This document shows, piece after piece, positions 9,212 to 17,078 of a stretch of 64,000 nt of DNA (its first letter is position 1; every line of letters starts with the position of its first letter). The translations under genes were made by a program, and so were the position numbers. A model generated the notes under the pieces. It searched no databases. It was not told where the DNA came from and saw only the letters and a program-made list of their open reading frames with translations. Source of the DNA: Brevundimonas nasdae (GTDB taxonomy: Bacteria > Pseudomonadota > Alphaproteobacteria > Caulobacterales > Caulobacteraceae); NCBI RefSeq assembly GCF_016654005.1, contig NZ_JAEPWN010000003.1, positions 248,001 through 312,000 on the forward strand, written 5' to 3'.

Positions 9212-9245
9212 AGGGCGGGACCGCAGGGGCCCGCCCTTTTCTTTT
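9212..9245 (+). terminator. Rho-independent terminator of the OmpA lipoprotein gene
   Basis: A perfect 8-bp stem (AGGGCGGG 9212-9219, CCCGCCCT 9230-9237) with a 10-base loop is followed by TTTTCTTTT. It begins 24 bp after the stop codon at 9188. Confidence 0.85.
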
Positions 9246-9340
9246 GGCTTTAGGGTGTTGGTGCTCCGTCACCGGGTTGCACCCGCCGGCCAACTCGGTT
9301 CAGCTTGAGCGGGTTGAGAGCGAGATTCAACGGGGCTGCC

Positions 9341-9523
9341 GTGACGCCACAGGGGCGCGAGATCTTGGATGCGGTGAAGCTGGCGGTGATCGCCATAGTC
9401 TGCGCCCTGTTCACCGCGACGCTGGTCATCGGCATCGGCGGCGCTGTGCTTCGTTCCGACCAAACCCCCGCGCGACACGACGGCGGCGGGCAGCAGTCAT
9501 CGATGACGGCGGAACTGTATTAG
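9341..9523 (+). CDS. Small single-helix membrane protein, unknown
   Basis: A possible 60-residue protein with one strong hydrophobic helix (LAVIAIVCALFTATLVIGIGGAV, about residues 11-33) flanked by a short amphipathic N-terminus (TPQGREILDAVK) and a polar C-terminal tail. The GTG at 9341 has GGGG about 5 bp upstream; an upstream TTG (9305) lacks a binding site. It is followed 27 bp later by a hairpin. No family is recognised. The coding pattern (GC-rich third positions, sensible TM topology) supports it, but its size and alternative start make it uncertain. Confidence 0.5.
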   Translation: MTPQGREILDAVKLAVIAIVCALFTATLVIGIGGAVLRSDQTPARHDGGGQQSSMTAELY

Positions 9524-9541
9524 GCGATCTGGCCAATCGGC

Positions 9542-9577
9542 AAAAAGAAACCGCCGACTTCACTGGGAAGTCGGCGG
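9542..9577 (-). terminator. Rho-independent terminator of the large ompA gene
   Basis: A 10-bp perfect stem (CCGCCGACTT 9551-9560 with AAGTCGGCGG 9568-9577, 7-base loop). Read on the minus strand it is followed by TTTCTTTTTG, a good U-tract, 75 bp beyond the ompA stop. It may also act on the plus strand for the small ORF ending at 9523. Confidence 0.85.
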
Positions 9578-9651
9578 CTCTGTCTTTGTACGACGGACTT
9601 CGAAGTGCGGTTGGGGCTCGCACCGCTTTCGCGGAGCGAGCCCTTACCGAC

Positions 9652-10806
9652 TTAGAAGTTGATGTCGACCGTGGCGCGACGGTTGAGCGGCTCACGCACG
9701 CCGTCAGCCGTGGCCTTGGCCAGGTTGGTTTCACCCTTGCCGTCGAGGGCGATGACGCCGCCGTTGACGCCTTGAGCAACCAGAGCGTCGGCGACGGTGC
9801 GCGAACGACGGTTGGACAGGCCCAGGTTATAGGCGGCCGAACCCGAGGTGTCGGTGTAGCCGACGACCAGCACGCGGGTCGGAGCGCCCGACTTGGCGTA
9901 GTTGGCGGCTTGCGTCACGACCGAGCGGGCTTCAGCCGTCAGGTCCGAGCGATCCCAGTCGAAGTAGACCACGAACTGACGCGCAGCCGGCTTAGCCGGA
10001 GGCGGCGGAGGCGGCGGGGGCGGCGGAGGCGGCGGCGGGGGCGGGGGCGGCGGCGGGGGAGGAGCAACCGGTGCTGCTTCGTCAGCGCCGAAGCTGTAGC
10101 GCAGCCCCAGGGTTACGGTGTGGACCTTGTTGTAGTCGCCGTCCCAGGTGCCGAACTGGGTGCCGCCGACCGAGGTGGAATCCCACGAGGCGTCGCCCGT
10201 CAGATAACGGTAGGTCAGGTCGATGTTGGCGCGGTCGCCCACGGCGTACGACAGCCCGGCGATCGCCTGAGCGGCGAACTTGGTCGAGGTGTCGTCAGCG
10301 GTGAAGGTGGCGCCGCGGTTGGCGCGTTGTTTGCCGATCGTGTCGATCGAGACGCGGTTCACACCGGCGCCGAGGCCGACGAAGGGACGCACGCCCCAGG
10401 CCGAGGAGCCAAAGTCATAGATGACATTGGCCATCAGGGTGGTCGACTCGATGTCGCCTTCCGGCGAGTGGCACGCGCCGGTGGCGGGCGTCAGGTTGCA
10501 GAGGCCCTGGGTGCCCGAGGAGGCGCGGATCGTGCCGATGTCGCCCGAACGGTAGCCGCCTTCCAGTTCAACGCGCCAGTTGGGGTTGAAGCGGTAGCCG
10601 AGACGGGCGAAGGCCGCCCAGCCCGGATTGACTTCATACTTCCAGGTCGCGCCGGTGACCGACGATTCAGCCTTGATGTCGTGGTCGAATTTGTAGCCGG
10701 CGTCGATCGCGCCGTACCAGCCGTTGGGCTCCGCCGAAGCGGCGCCGGCCGAAAGGGCCATGGCGGCTGCTGCGCTGGAAGCCAGCACAAGAGTCTTCAT
10801 ACGCAT
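9652..10806 (-). CDS. OmpA-family outer membrane porin with polyproline linker
   Basis: A 384-residue outer membrane protein. A signal peptide is cleaved after ASA (residue 25); residues 26-245 form an eight-stranded OmpA-type beta-barrel (GWYGAIDAGYKF, FARLGYRFNPNWRVELEGGYR, ending VTLGLRYSFG); a linker with 22 consecutive prolines (codons at 9998-10063) follows; the C-terminal 120 residues are an OmpA peptidoglycan-binding domain (VYFDWDRSDLT, VGYTDTSGSAAYNLGLSNRRS, NRRATVDINF). ATG 10806 is preferred because GGAGGG lies 9 bp upstream; ATG 10800 is also possible. It should be an abundant envelope protein linking outer membrane and wall. Confidence 0.95.
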   Translation of the reverse strand: MRMKTLVLASSAAAAMALSAGAASAEPNGWYGAIDAGYKFDHDIKAESSVTGATWKYEVNPGWAAFARLGYRFNPNWRVELEGGYRSGDIGTIRASSGTQGLCNLTPATGACHSPEGDIESTTLMANVIYDFGSSAWGVRPFVGLGAGVNRVSIDTIGKQRANRGATFTADDTSTKFAAQAIAGLSYAVGDRANIDLTYRYLTGDASWDSTSVGGTQFGTWDGDYNKVHTVTLGLRYSFGADEAAPVAPPPPPPPPPPPPPPPPPPPPPPAKPAARQFVVYFDWDRSDLTAEARSVVTQAANYAKSGAPTRVLVVGYTDTSGSAAYNLGLSNRRSRTVADALVAQGVNGGVIALDGKGETNLAKATADGVREPLNRRATVDINF

Positions 10807-11035
10807 TGGGGGTATCCCTCCGCCTTGTTGATAAAAATGCGACGGGAAAACCGCCTAATAGTGGCTCATATCAGCGAAGCTGTGGGAGGTCGAGCCGCAA
10901 ACGGGGTTGCTGAACACTCTGAAATTGCAACCGTGGCCTTGATGCTACAGGGAAAATCTCAAAAACGACGATGTGTCGCGCGTTTGGAGATTCTCTTTAA
11001 CGTTGTGTTTAGGAGATCTGTCGCGTGAGGCGGCG
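10807..11035. other. Intergenic region upstream of ompA
   Basis: About 230 bp between the ompA start and the end of the minus-strand glycosyltransferase gene. It is AT-richer than its surroundings and must contain the ompA promoter and 5' leader. I see no convincing coding region, palindrome or riboswitch. Confidence 0.5.
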
Positions 11036-11767
11036 TCAAAATTCGGACACAGCCCCCGGTCGTCGAGAGCGCGACTTGAGCCAGATCACCCCCATCAGGT
11101 CCGACAGGGAGGCGCGCAGCCGTCCCCAGTTGGTGTATTTCGACCGCCCCGTTTCGCGGTGGCGATGCCCGACGTCGAGATACTGGTTCCGATAGCCTTC
11201 ACGGATCACCAAGGCGGGCAGGTAGCGGTGGATATGGTCGAAATAGGGAAGGCGCAGGAAGACGTCGCGGCGGAAGGCCTTCAGGCCGCAGCCGGTGTCG
11301 TCGGCGTCATCGTCCAGCAGGCGCTTGCGGATGCGGTTCGCCCAGAGGGAGGCCTGACGTTTCGCAGCGCTGTCCTGGCGTTTGGCGCGGCGGCCGCCGA
11401 TCAGAGCGACGTCGGCAGGAGCGGCGATCAGGGCGTCGACGAGACGGGGCGCGTCGATCGGCGGGTTCTGTCCGTCCCCGTCCAGGGTGACGATGATGGC
11501 GCCGCGCGCAGCGAGCACGCCGGTGCGTACGGCGCGGCTCTGACCGGCGTTGGAGCCGTGGGCCAGCACCCGCAGCATGGGCAGTTCCGGCATGACGGCC
11601 TGCAGTTCGGCCAGGGTCGCGTCGCGGCTGGCGTCATCGACGAAGATCATCTCGAAAGAGCGGCCTGCGAAGGCTTCGGCGATTTCCCGCGCCAGAGGCA
11701 CGGCGGCCCCGGATTCGTCATGGACGGGGACGACGACGGAGATGTCGGGCGCAGATTCAACGGTCAT
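11036..11767 (-). CDS. Family 2 glycosyltransferase (polyprenyl-phosphate sugar transferase type)
   Basis: A 243-residue GT-A enzyme. It opens with ISVVVPVHDESGA, then FVDDASRDAT (Asp44-Asp45) and LDGDGQNPP (about 96-103, the DxD-type metal/nucleotide site), as in dolichol-/undecaprenyl-phosphate mannosyltransferases such as DPM1 and ArnC. The C-terminal RHRETGRSKYTNWGR stretch is also typical of this subgroup. No two-helix C-terminal anchor is present. It is divergent (75-bp gap) from the GT39-type transferase at 11843; such pairs usually make a lipid-linked sugar and then transfer it to an envelope acceptor such as lipid A, which is inferred here from context only. Confidence 0.9.
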   Translation of the reverse strand: MTVESAPDISVVVPVHDESGAAVPLAREIAEAFAGRSFEMIFVDDASRDATLAELQAVMPELPMLRVLAHGSNAGQSRAVRTGVLAARGAIIVTLDGDGQNPPIDAPRLVDALIAAPADVALIGGRRAKRQDSAAKRQASLWANRIRKRLLDDDADDTGCGLKAFRRDVFLRLPYFDHIHRYLPALVIREGYRNQYLDVGHRHRETGRSKYTNWGRLRASLSDLMGVIWLKSRSRRPGAVSEF

Positions 11768-11842
11768 GGCCGCTCCATAGCCGAGATGCGTCGCTTAGGG
11801 GAGACGGCTGACGACTGTGCAGGCGGCGTGTAAGGAAGCAGG

Positions 11843-13528
11843 ATGAAGACGTTTGATCTTGATCGCCATGTCGCCGGTTGGCGCGGGCCCTTGTTTGCGG
11901 CCCTGCTGACGCTTGTCGCCGGACTGCCCAGTCTGCTGCTGATGCCGCCGCTGGACCGCGATGAGAGCCGATTCGCCCAGGCCACAGCCCAGATGCTGGA
12001 GAGCCACGACTATGTGGACATCCGCTTCCAGGACGAACCGCGCTGGAAGAAGCCGGTCGGCATCTATTGGCTGCAGGCCGCCGCCGTCTCCCTGACCTCG
12101 GATGTCGAGGATCGCGAGATAGCCCCCTATCGAATTCCGTCGCTGCTGGGCGCCATGCTGGCCGCCTGGGCCGTGGCCTGGGCGGGTGCGGCCTTGTTTG
12201 GGTCGCGTGCCGGCTTCCTGGGCGGGGCCATCATGGGGACCACCTTCCTGCTGTCGTCCGAGGCGGGGATCGCAAAGACCGACGCCATGCTGTGCGGGGC
12301 CACGACCCTGGCGATGGCGGCGCTGGCGCGCATCTATATGGCGACGAGAGCAGGCGAGAGACCTGTCCGCTTGCACAAGTTCCTGTTCTGGGCTGGCCTG
12401 GGCCTGTCGATCCTGATCAAGGGGCCGATCGGGTTTCTGGTCATCGCCCTGGCTGTCATCGCCCTGTCGATCTGGGATCGAAACATCAAATGGCTGGGGC
12501 GCCTGGGCTGGGGCTGGGGGCTGCCGCTGGTTGCGTTGATGGTCGGGCCCTGGGCCATCGCCATCACCATCGCCACGGACGGCGGTTTCTGGCGCGAGGC
12601 CATCGGCGGCGACCTGGCGCCCAAGATTGCGGGCGCCCATGAAAGTCATTCGGGTTTCCCCGGCATGTACCTGTTGCTGGCGCCCCTGCTGTTCTTCCCG
12701 TCCACGCTCCTGTTGCCCGCCGCCGTCTCGACGGGATGGAGCCGCCGGGCGGAACCGGCGATCCGCTTCCTGGTCTGCTGGCTGGTTCCCGGATGGCTGA
12801 TGTTCGAACTGGCCCCGACCAAGCTGTGGCACTACACCTTGCCGACCTTTGGGGCCCTGGCCCTGCTGGCGGCGGCGGCCCTGGCCCGGCCCATCGGCAG
12901 GGTTTCGCGCATCACCGGCGCCGTCCTGGCGGTGTTCGCCGCCGTGCTGGTGATCGGCATCACCATCTACGGGCTGACGGTCTATGGCACTTCGACGGCC
13001 CAGACCTGGGCGGCGGTGACCGTGGTGACGACGCTGGCGGCGGCGGCCATCGGCGCCTTCCTGCTGTTGAACAAGGCGCCGGTCGCGGCCCTGATCCTGT
13101 CCCTGGCCTTCGGCGTCGTCGGTCACGCGTCGCTGGCGGGCACGATCCGTCAGCTGCGTCCGTTGGCCATCGCGCCTCAACTGGAGCGGACGCTGGAGGC
13201 CGCCGATCTTCATCCCAGGCAGGGCCGCACGCCGGGGCCGGTCGCCATCACCGGCTTCCATGAGCCCAGCTTCGTCTTCCTGACCGGGCGTGACACCGAA
13301 CTGACCGACGCCCAGGGCGCGGCGGAGGCTCTGGCTGAGGGCCGTCCCGCCATCGTCGAGGCGCATGACGCCGACGCCTTCCGCGCCGCCGCTGGTCGGC
13401 TGGGGGTGTCGGGCCGTGCGGTCGGCGTGGTCAACGGCCACAACTATTCGTCGGGCGATGATGTCAGCCTGACCGTCTATGCGCCGCCGCCCCGCACGGC
13501 GGCTGTCCCGGAGGCGTCAGAACAATGA
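11843..13528 (+). CDS. GT39/ArnT-like membrane glycosyltransferase
   Basis: A 561-residue polytopic membrane protein of the PMT/ArnT superfamily. The first periplasmic loop carries the acidic catalytic motif PPLDRDESRFAQATAQML (about residues 38-55), followed by DEPRWKKPVGIYWLQ, both hallmarks of undecaprenyl-phosphate sugar transferases acting on the periplasmic side. About ten further hydrophobic helices follow, with a soluble C-terminal domain of about 130 residues. GT-39 enzymes of this type move a sugar from a polyprenyl carrier to lipid A or protein; the donor is unknown. Its stop overlaps the start of the HMG-CoA lyase gene (ATGA at 13525), so the two are co-translated. Confidence 0.9.
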   Translation: MKTFDLDRHVAGWRGPLFAALLTLVAGLPSLLLMPPLDRDESRFAQATAQMLESHDYVDIRFQDEPRWKKPVGIYWLQAAAVSLTSDVEDREIAPYRIPSLLGAMLAAWAVAWAGAALFGSRAGFLGGAIMGTTFLLSSEAGIAKTDAMLCGATTLAMAALARIYMATRAGERPVRLHKFLFWAGLGLSILIKGPIGFLVIALAVIALSIWDRNIKWLGRLGWGWGLPLVALMVGPWAIAITIATDGGFWREAIGGDLAPKIAGAHESHSGFPGMYLLLAPLLFFPSTLLLPAAVSTGWSRRAEPAIRFLVCWLVPGWLMFELAPTKLWHYTLPTFGALALLAAAALARPIGRVSRITGAVLAVFAAVLVIGITIYGLTVYGTSTAQTWAAVTVVTTLAAAAIGAFLLLNKAPVAALILSLAFGVVGHASLAGTIRQLRPLAIAPQLERTLEAADLHPRQGRTPGPVAITGFHEPSFVFLTGRDTELTDAQGAAEALAEGRPAIVEAHDADAFRAAAGRLGVSGRAVGVVNGHNYSSGDDVSLTVYAPPPRTAAVPEASEQ

Positions 13529-14439
13529 GCCGGTTCATCCAGATCGTCGAAGTCGGCCCGCGGGACGGGCTGCAGAACGAAAAGGCCGTGCTGGCGCCTG
13601 CCGTCCGCGCCGATCTGGTCCATCGACTTGAAGACGCGGGCGCCAAGCGTATCGAGGCCGTCTCCTTCGTCCACCCGAAATATGTGCCGCAGATGGCGGG
13701 CGCCGAAGAGGTGATGGCCGCCCTGCCGCATCAGGGTGGGCGCAGCCGCATCGGCCTGGTGCTGAACGCCAGGGGTTACGACCGCGCGCTGGCGACCGGG
13801 GTGGACGAGGTCAATGTCTCGATCTCGGCGACAGACGGCTTCGGCCTGAAGAACACCGGCCTGACGGCGAAACAGCAGCAGGAGATGCTGGCCGACATCA
13901 TCGCCCGGCGGCACAACGCAGAGACCTCAGAGGGGACGCCGTCCCTGACGGCCATGATCTCGTGCGTCTGGGGCTGCCCGTTCGATGGCGAGGTCTCGGT
14001 CGATCTGATCGCCGAACAGGTCGGGGTTCTGGGCGAACTGGGCGTCCGTGAGATCGGGCTGGCGGACACCATTGGCGTGGCTGATCCATGGGCCGTGACA
14101 CGTGTGGTCGAGGCGGCGAAGAAGGCGGCGCCCGATGCGGTTCTGCGGCTGCATTTCCACGATACGCGCAACACTGGACTGGCCAACGCCTATGCGGGCG
14201 TCCAGGCGGGGATCAGCGTGCTGGACGCCTCGGTCGGCGGCATCGGCGGCTGTCCGTTCGCGCCCGGCGCCACGGGCAATATCGCCACCGAAGACCTGGT
14301 CTATATGCTGGAGCGCGGCGGGTATCAGACGGGCTATGATCTGGACGCCCTGATCGCAACGGCGCGCTGGATCGGCGAGGCCATCGGCCGACCTGCCCCC
14401 TCGGCGCTGAGCCGGGCAGGCGGATTTCCCAAAGTCTGA
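13525..14439 (+). CDS. Hydroxymethylglutaryl-CoA lyase
   Basis: A 304-residue TIM-barrel aldolase that splits HMG-CoA into acetyl-CoA and acetoacetate, the last step of leucine degradation. Visible signatures are VEVGPRDGLQNE near the N-terminus, DTIGVADPW, LRLHFHDTRNTGLANAYAG (metal-binding His pair), and the C-terminal active-site loop SVGGIGGCPFAPGATGNIATED with the catalytic Cys. The length is that of bacterial MvaB/HmgL. It overlaps the upstream glycosyltransferase by 4 bp even though no metabolic link is obvious. Other leucine-degradation genes are not in the window. Confidence 0.95.
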   Translation: MSRFIQIVEVGPRDGLQNEKAVLAPAVRADLVHRLEDAGAKRIEAVSFVHPKYVPQMAGAEEVMAALPHQGGRSRIGLVLNARGYDRALATGVDEVNVSISATDGFGLKNTGLTAKQQQEMLADIIARRHNAETSEGTPSLTAMISCVWGCPFDGEVSVDLIAEQVGVLGELGVREIGLADTIGVADPWAVTRVVEAAKKAAPDAVLRLHFHDTRNTGLANAYAGVQAGISVLDASVGGIGGCPFAPGATGNIATEDLVYMLERGGYQTGYDLDALIATARWIGEAIGRPAPSALSRAGGFPKV

Positions 14440-14535
14440 CGCCGATTTCCGCCCGTGCTTGGCGGACTGAACCAAACGGCGCTATCTAAAACCACAGGCG
14501 GGATGCGGCGTCATCCGGCCTGAGAAGGACCCATT

Positions 14536-14961
14536 ATGCTGATCGCCATTCCCCTGCTGTTGATCCCGGTGGTGCTCTACAACATCGTCGTGCTGTTCGG
14601 CGGGTCCAGCACGGGCGGCATGGCCGAGGCGGACGCCATCCTGCGTGATCCGTTGTTCTCGATCCCCATGACCTCGGGCGCCCTGTGGAATGTGGGGTCG
14701 GGGGACCTGATCCTGCTGCTGGGCCTGGTGCTGCTGTTCTTCGAACTGATCAAGTCGACCTCCAGCCAGAGGGTCGCCATCATCAATCACGCCCTGTCCA
14801 TGATCCTGTTCATCGTGGTGCTGGTGGAGTTCCTACTGCTGCGCGGCTTCGCCACCTCGACCTTCTTCCTGATCGTGATGATGATCCTGCTGGATGTGCT
14901 GGCCGGGTTCATCGTGACCATCATCTCATCGCGCAAGGACTTCGACTTCGGCGGTCATTGA
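14536..14961 (+). CDS. Four-helix membrane protein, unknown function
   Basis: A 141-residue very hydrophobic protein with about four predicted helices: residues 2-22, 55-72, 84-105 and 108-130, ending in a charged cytoplasmic tail (SSRKDFDFGGH). GAAGGACC lies 7 bp upstream of the ATG. A polar loop with SSTGGMAEADAILRDPLFSIPM sits between helices 1 and 2. I do not recognise a characterised family. It follows the HMG-CoA lyase by 96 bp and could be transcribed separately. Confidence 0.8.
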   Translation: MLIAIPLLLIPVVLYNIVVLFGGSSTGGMAEADAILRDPLFSIPMTSGALWNVGSGDLILLLGLVLLFFELIKSTSSQRVAIINHALSMILFIVVLVEFLLLRGFATSTFFLIVMMILLDVLAGFIVTIISSRKDFDFGGH

Positions 14962-14968
14962 GGCGCCC

Positions 14969-15046
14969 TTACGAAAAGGCCGTGAAGATCAGGGCCACGA
15001 CGGCGACGTCGAAAACCTTGGCGGCGATGCTGAGTGCGGCGGGCAT
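14969..15046 (-). CDS. Possible 25-residue hydrophobic micropeptide
   Basis: A short minus-strand frame encodes a 25-residue peptide that starts MPAALSIAAKVFDV and is almost entirely hydrophobic, as expected of a single-pass membrane micropeptide. It ends 8 bp from the convergent membrane-protein gene. No strong ribosome binding site is visible (only CGGA about 9 bp upstream). It is listed because the gap otherwise has no explanation; it may be a chance frame. Confidence 0.2.
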   Translation of the reverse strand: MPAALSIAAKVFDVAVVALIFTAFS

Positions 15047-15102
15047 GGGCTGATCCGGGAAAGGCGTCTTGGCCCTTCACCAGCAAACTCCGTGCCGCAG
15101 GA

Positions 15103-15474
15103 TCAGATTTCGGTGCGGGTCGTGCGGCCGGCGCGCGGGCGACGTTCGGCGGCCCCGGAATATTCGGTCTCCAGATAGGCGGAGCGGGCGGCGTCCAGCA
15201 CGGGCGCCCCGCCGCGCAGGCCGCGCTTCTGGCCCGCCTGACCCATCTGCTGGGCGACGAAGGCGGCGGCGCCGGGTTCGACCGCCGGATGGACGGCAGC
15301 TCTTGCCGGGCTTTTCATGTCCGGCGCGGCGTCCGCATCCGGGCTGTCGGAGGGGTTGGCGGGCGTGTCGCTGACGACTGAGGCGGCGGCCTTGCGGCGT
15401 TCGCGCTCACGCCGTTCGCCTTCGCGACGGTCCACGCCCTCCATGCCGCCGACAGCTCGGATGGGGTCCGTCAT
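15103..15474 (-). CDS. Conserved hypothetical protein coupled to phaR
   Basis: A 123-residue soluble protein with no signal peptide. The N-terminal third is very charged (RREGERRERERRKAAA), the middle is Pro/Ala/Asp-rich and probably disordered, and the C-terminal 55 residues (AAFVAQQMGQAGQKRGLRGGAPVLDAARSAYLETEYSG) look like a conserved small domain. Its ATG overlaps the phaR stop (ATGA, 15471-15474), so it is translationally coupled to phaR. Function unknown; the coupling suggests a role with PHA granules or their regulation, which is inference only. Confidence 0.75.
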   Translation of the reverse strand: MTDPIRAVGGMEGVDRREGERRERERRKAAASVVSDTPANPSDSPDADAAPDMKSPARAAVHPAVEPGAAAFVAQQMGQAGQKRGLRGGAPVLDAARSAYLETEYSGAAERRPRAGRTTRTEI

Positions 15475-16142
15475 TTCGTTTCGGGCTTTGCGCCCGCCAG
15501 TTTCTCGATCTGTGCGCGCATCTCGTCCATCTGACGCCGCATCTCGTCAAGCCCGTCAGAGGCTTCGGGCCTCTTCGCCGCCGGTTCGGGTTCAGCAGAG
15601 GCCGGGGCGGGCGCCGCTGTAGGCTCCGCCCGAGTGAAGCCGAAGCCGGGGAACATCTGCAGGGCGCGTTCGAACATGGCCATGTTCGCGCGCGCCGCCT
15701 CCTCCATCAGGGTCGCGCCGGAGCCTGTGCCGAAGGCGCGGCCGATCTGGCTGGCGAACTGTTCCTGCTGTTTGCTGAAGTTGGCCAGCGACATCTCCAG
15801 ATAGGAGGGCAGGACCCCCTGCATCTGGCCGCCGTAGAAACCGATCAGCTGGCGCAGGAACTGCACCGGCAGCAGGGCCTCGCCCCGGCTTTCTTCCTCG
15901 AAGATGATCTGGGTCAGGATCTGACGGGTCAGATCATCGTTGGACTTGGCGTCATAGACAACAAACTCGGCGCCTTCCCGCACCATTGTGGCGAGGTCCT
16001 CAAGCGTCACGTAAGCGCTGGTGCGCGTGTTGTAGAGCCTGCGGTTCGCATACTTCTTGATGACGATCACGTCTGGATCGCCTGGTTTTCCACCCTTGGT
16101 CTTTTCGTCAGCCACGCTTGTTCTCGCGATGTTGCAACGCAT
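15471..16142 (-). CDS. phaR: Polyhydroxyalkanoate synthesis repressor PhaR
   Basis: About 223 residues. The N-terminal PHB/PHA accumulation regulator DNA-binding domain is clear (VIKKYANRRLYNTRTSAYVT, about residues 26-45), followed by the PHB accumulation domain (ILTQIIFEEESRGEALLPVQFLRQLIGFYGG...LPSYLEMSLANF, about 70-120) and a Pro/Ala-rich linker ending in a short coiled coil (LDEMRRQMDEMRAQIEKLAG). PhaR binds both phasin/PHA promoters and PHB granules. ATG 16142 is chosen because AGGGGG lies 6 bp upstream; GTG 16145 and GTG 16115 are alternatives. A beta-ketothiolase lies 0.9 kb away on the other strand. Confidence 0.93.
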   Translation of the reverse strand: MRCNIARTSVADEKTKGGKPGDPDVIVIKKYANRRLYNTRTSAYVTLEDLATMVREGAEFVVYDAKSNDDLTRQILTQIIFEEESRGEALLPVQFLRQLIGFYGGQMQGVLPSYLEMSLANFSKQQEQFASQIGRAFGTGSGATLMEEAARANMAMFERALQMFPGFGFTRAEPTAAPAPASAEPEPAAKRPEASDGLDEMRRQMDEMRAQIEKLAGAKPETK

Positions 16143-16203
16143 CACTATCCCCCTATGCGGACAGAAGCGCCAGTGCGCACAAGGGGATGTGACTGAAACC
16201 CGC

Positions 16204-16917
16204 TTAGTGGCTCATCGCGGGGGCCAGGACCACGCCGACCAGCACCGCCGCCCAGTGGACGCTGGCCCCGGTGACGACGAACCCGTGCCAGATGGCGCGG
16301 CGGTATTTCACCCGTGGGCTGATGAAGACGAAGACGCCCGCCGTATAGATCAGGCCGCCGATGACCAAGAGGGCCAGGGCGATGGGGTGAACCGTCTCGA
16401 CCATCGGTTTCAGGGCCGCGACCGCCAGCCAGCCGAAGACGATATAGACGCCGCTCCAGAACCGGTCGGAGATGCGCGGCGCGAACAGCTTCACGGCGGC
16501 GCCGGTGAAGGCCAGGGTCCAGATCAGGGCGGTGAAGCCGACCGACCACAGACCCTCGAACCTCTGGGTCGTGAAGGGGGTGTAGCTGCCTGCGATCATC
16601 AGGAAGATGGCCGCCTCGTCCAGCCGCCGCAGCACGGGTCGCGCCGCGCACGGATTGGTCCAGTTGTAGATGGTCGAGGCCGTCAGCATCCCGACCAGAC
16701 ACAGGGCGTAGATGGCCGTGGACAGCACGCCGCCGACGCCCGCGTACACGCCCGCAAGCCCGGCCAGGATGACGCCGCCGACCGCCGCCAGCATCAGGCC
16801 CACCCCATGGACCCACAGATCGGCCAGGCGTTCGGCGCGCGTCTGGTAATGCTCGATCATGTCCAGCTCGTCCGGCGTGCAGACGTGGGTGACGATGCGT
16901 TTCAACGTGCCAAGCAT
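16204..16917 (-). CDS. Hemolysin III family (PAQR-type) membrane protein
   Basis: A 237-residue membrane protein with seven predicted helices. The family is recognised from the start of helix 1 (HYQTRAERLADLWVHGVGLMLA), the second motif SYTPFTTQRFEGLW, and the last helix HGFVVTGASVHWAAVL, which supply the conserved Ser/His residues that bind zinc in PAQR relatives. The name hemolysin III is historical; bacterial members affect membrane properties and their substrate is unsettled. It ends 62 bp from the phaR start on the same strand. Confidence 0.9.
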   Translation of the reverse strand: MLGTLKRIVTHVCTPDELDMIEHYQTRAERLADLWVHGVGLMLAAVGGVILAGLAGVYAGVGGVLSTAIYALCLVGMLTASTIYNWTNPCAARPVLRRLDEAAIFLMIAGSYTPFTTQRFEGLWSVGFTALIWTLAFTGAAVKLFAPRISDRFWSGVYIVFGWLAVAALKPMVETVHPIALALLVIGGLIYTAGVFVFISPRVKYRRAIWHGFVVTGASVHWAAVLVGVVLAPAMSH

Positions 16918-16979
16918 GGCCGTTTCAATCCTTGGACCACCTCAATCGTTCCCGTCACAAGGCGCCGAGAGGGTGTCAA

Positions 16980-17072
16980 ATGACTGAATCCGCCCTTGCC
17001 GACATCGCCGCAGGTGACGAAGTCTTCGCAATGCGGCAAAACGGCCACGCAGAGTTATTCGTCAGAGAGTGA
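16980..17072 (+). CDS. Possible 30-residue leader ORF before the thiolase
   Basis: A 30-residue frame (MTESALADIAAGDEVF...) starts at an ATG with GAGAGGG 6 bp upstream and ends at TGA 17070-17072, seven bases before the thiolase ATG, overlapping the thiolase ribosome binding site (AGAGAG). The position is that of a translated leader that could couple or modulate thiolase translation. It has no recognised family; hydrophilic and acidic composition. Confidence 0.3.
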   Translation: MTESALADIAAGDEVFAMRQNGHAELFVRE

Positions 17073-17078
17073 AATCCC

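Noticed and set aside
9199..11028. 609-residue plus-strand frame opposite the ompA gene
   Set aside because: It runs antisense across ompA and its composition is that of a shadow of GC-rich codons; ompA has signal peptide, domains and ribosome binding site.
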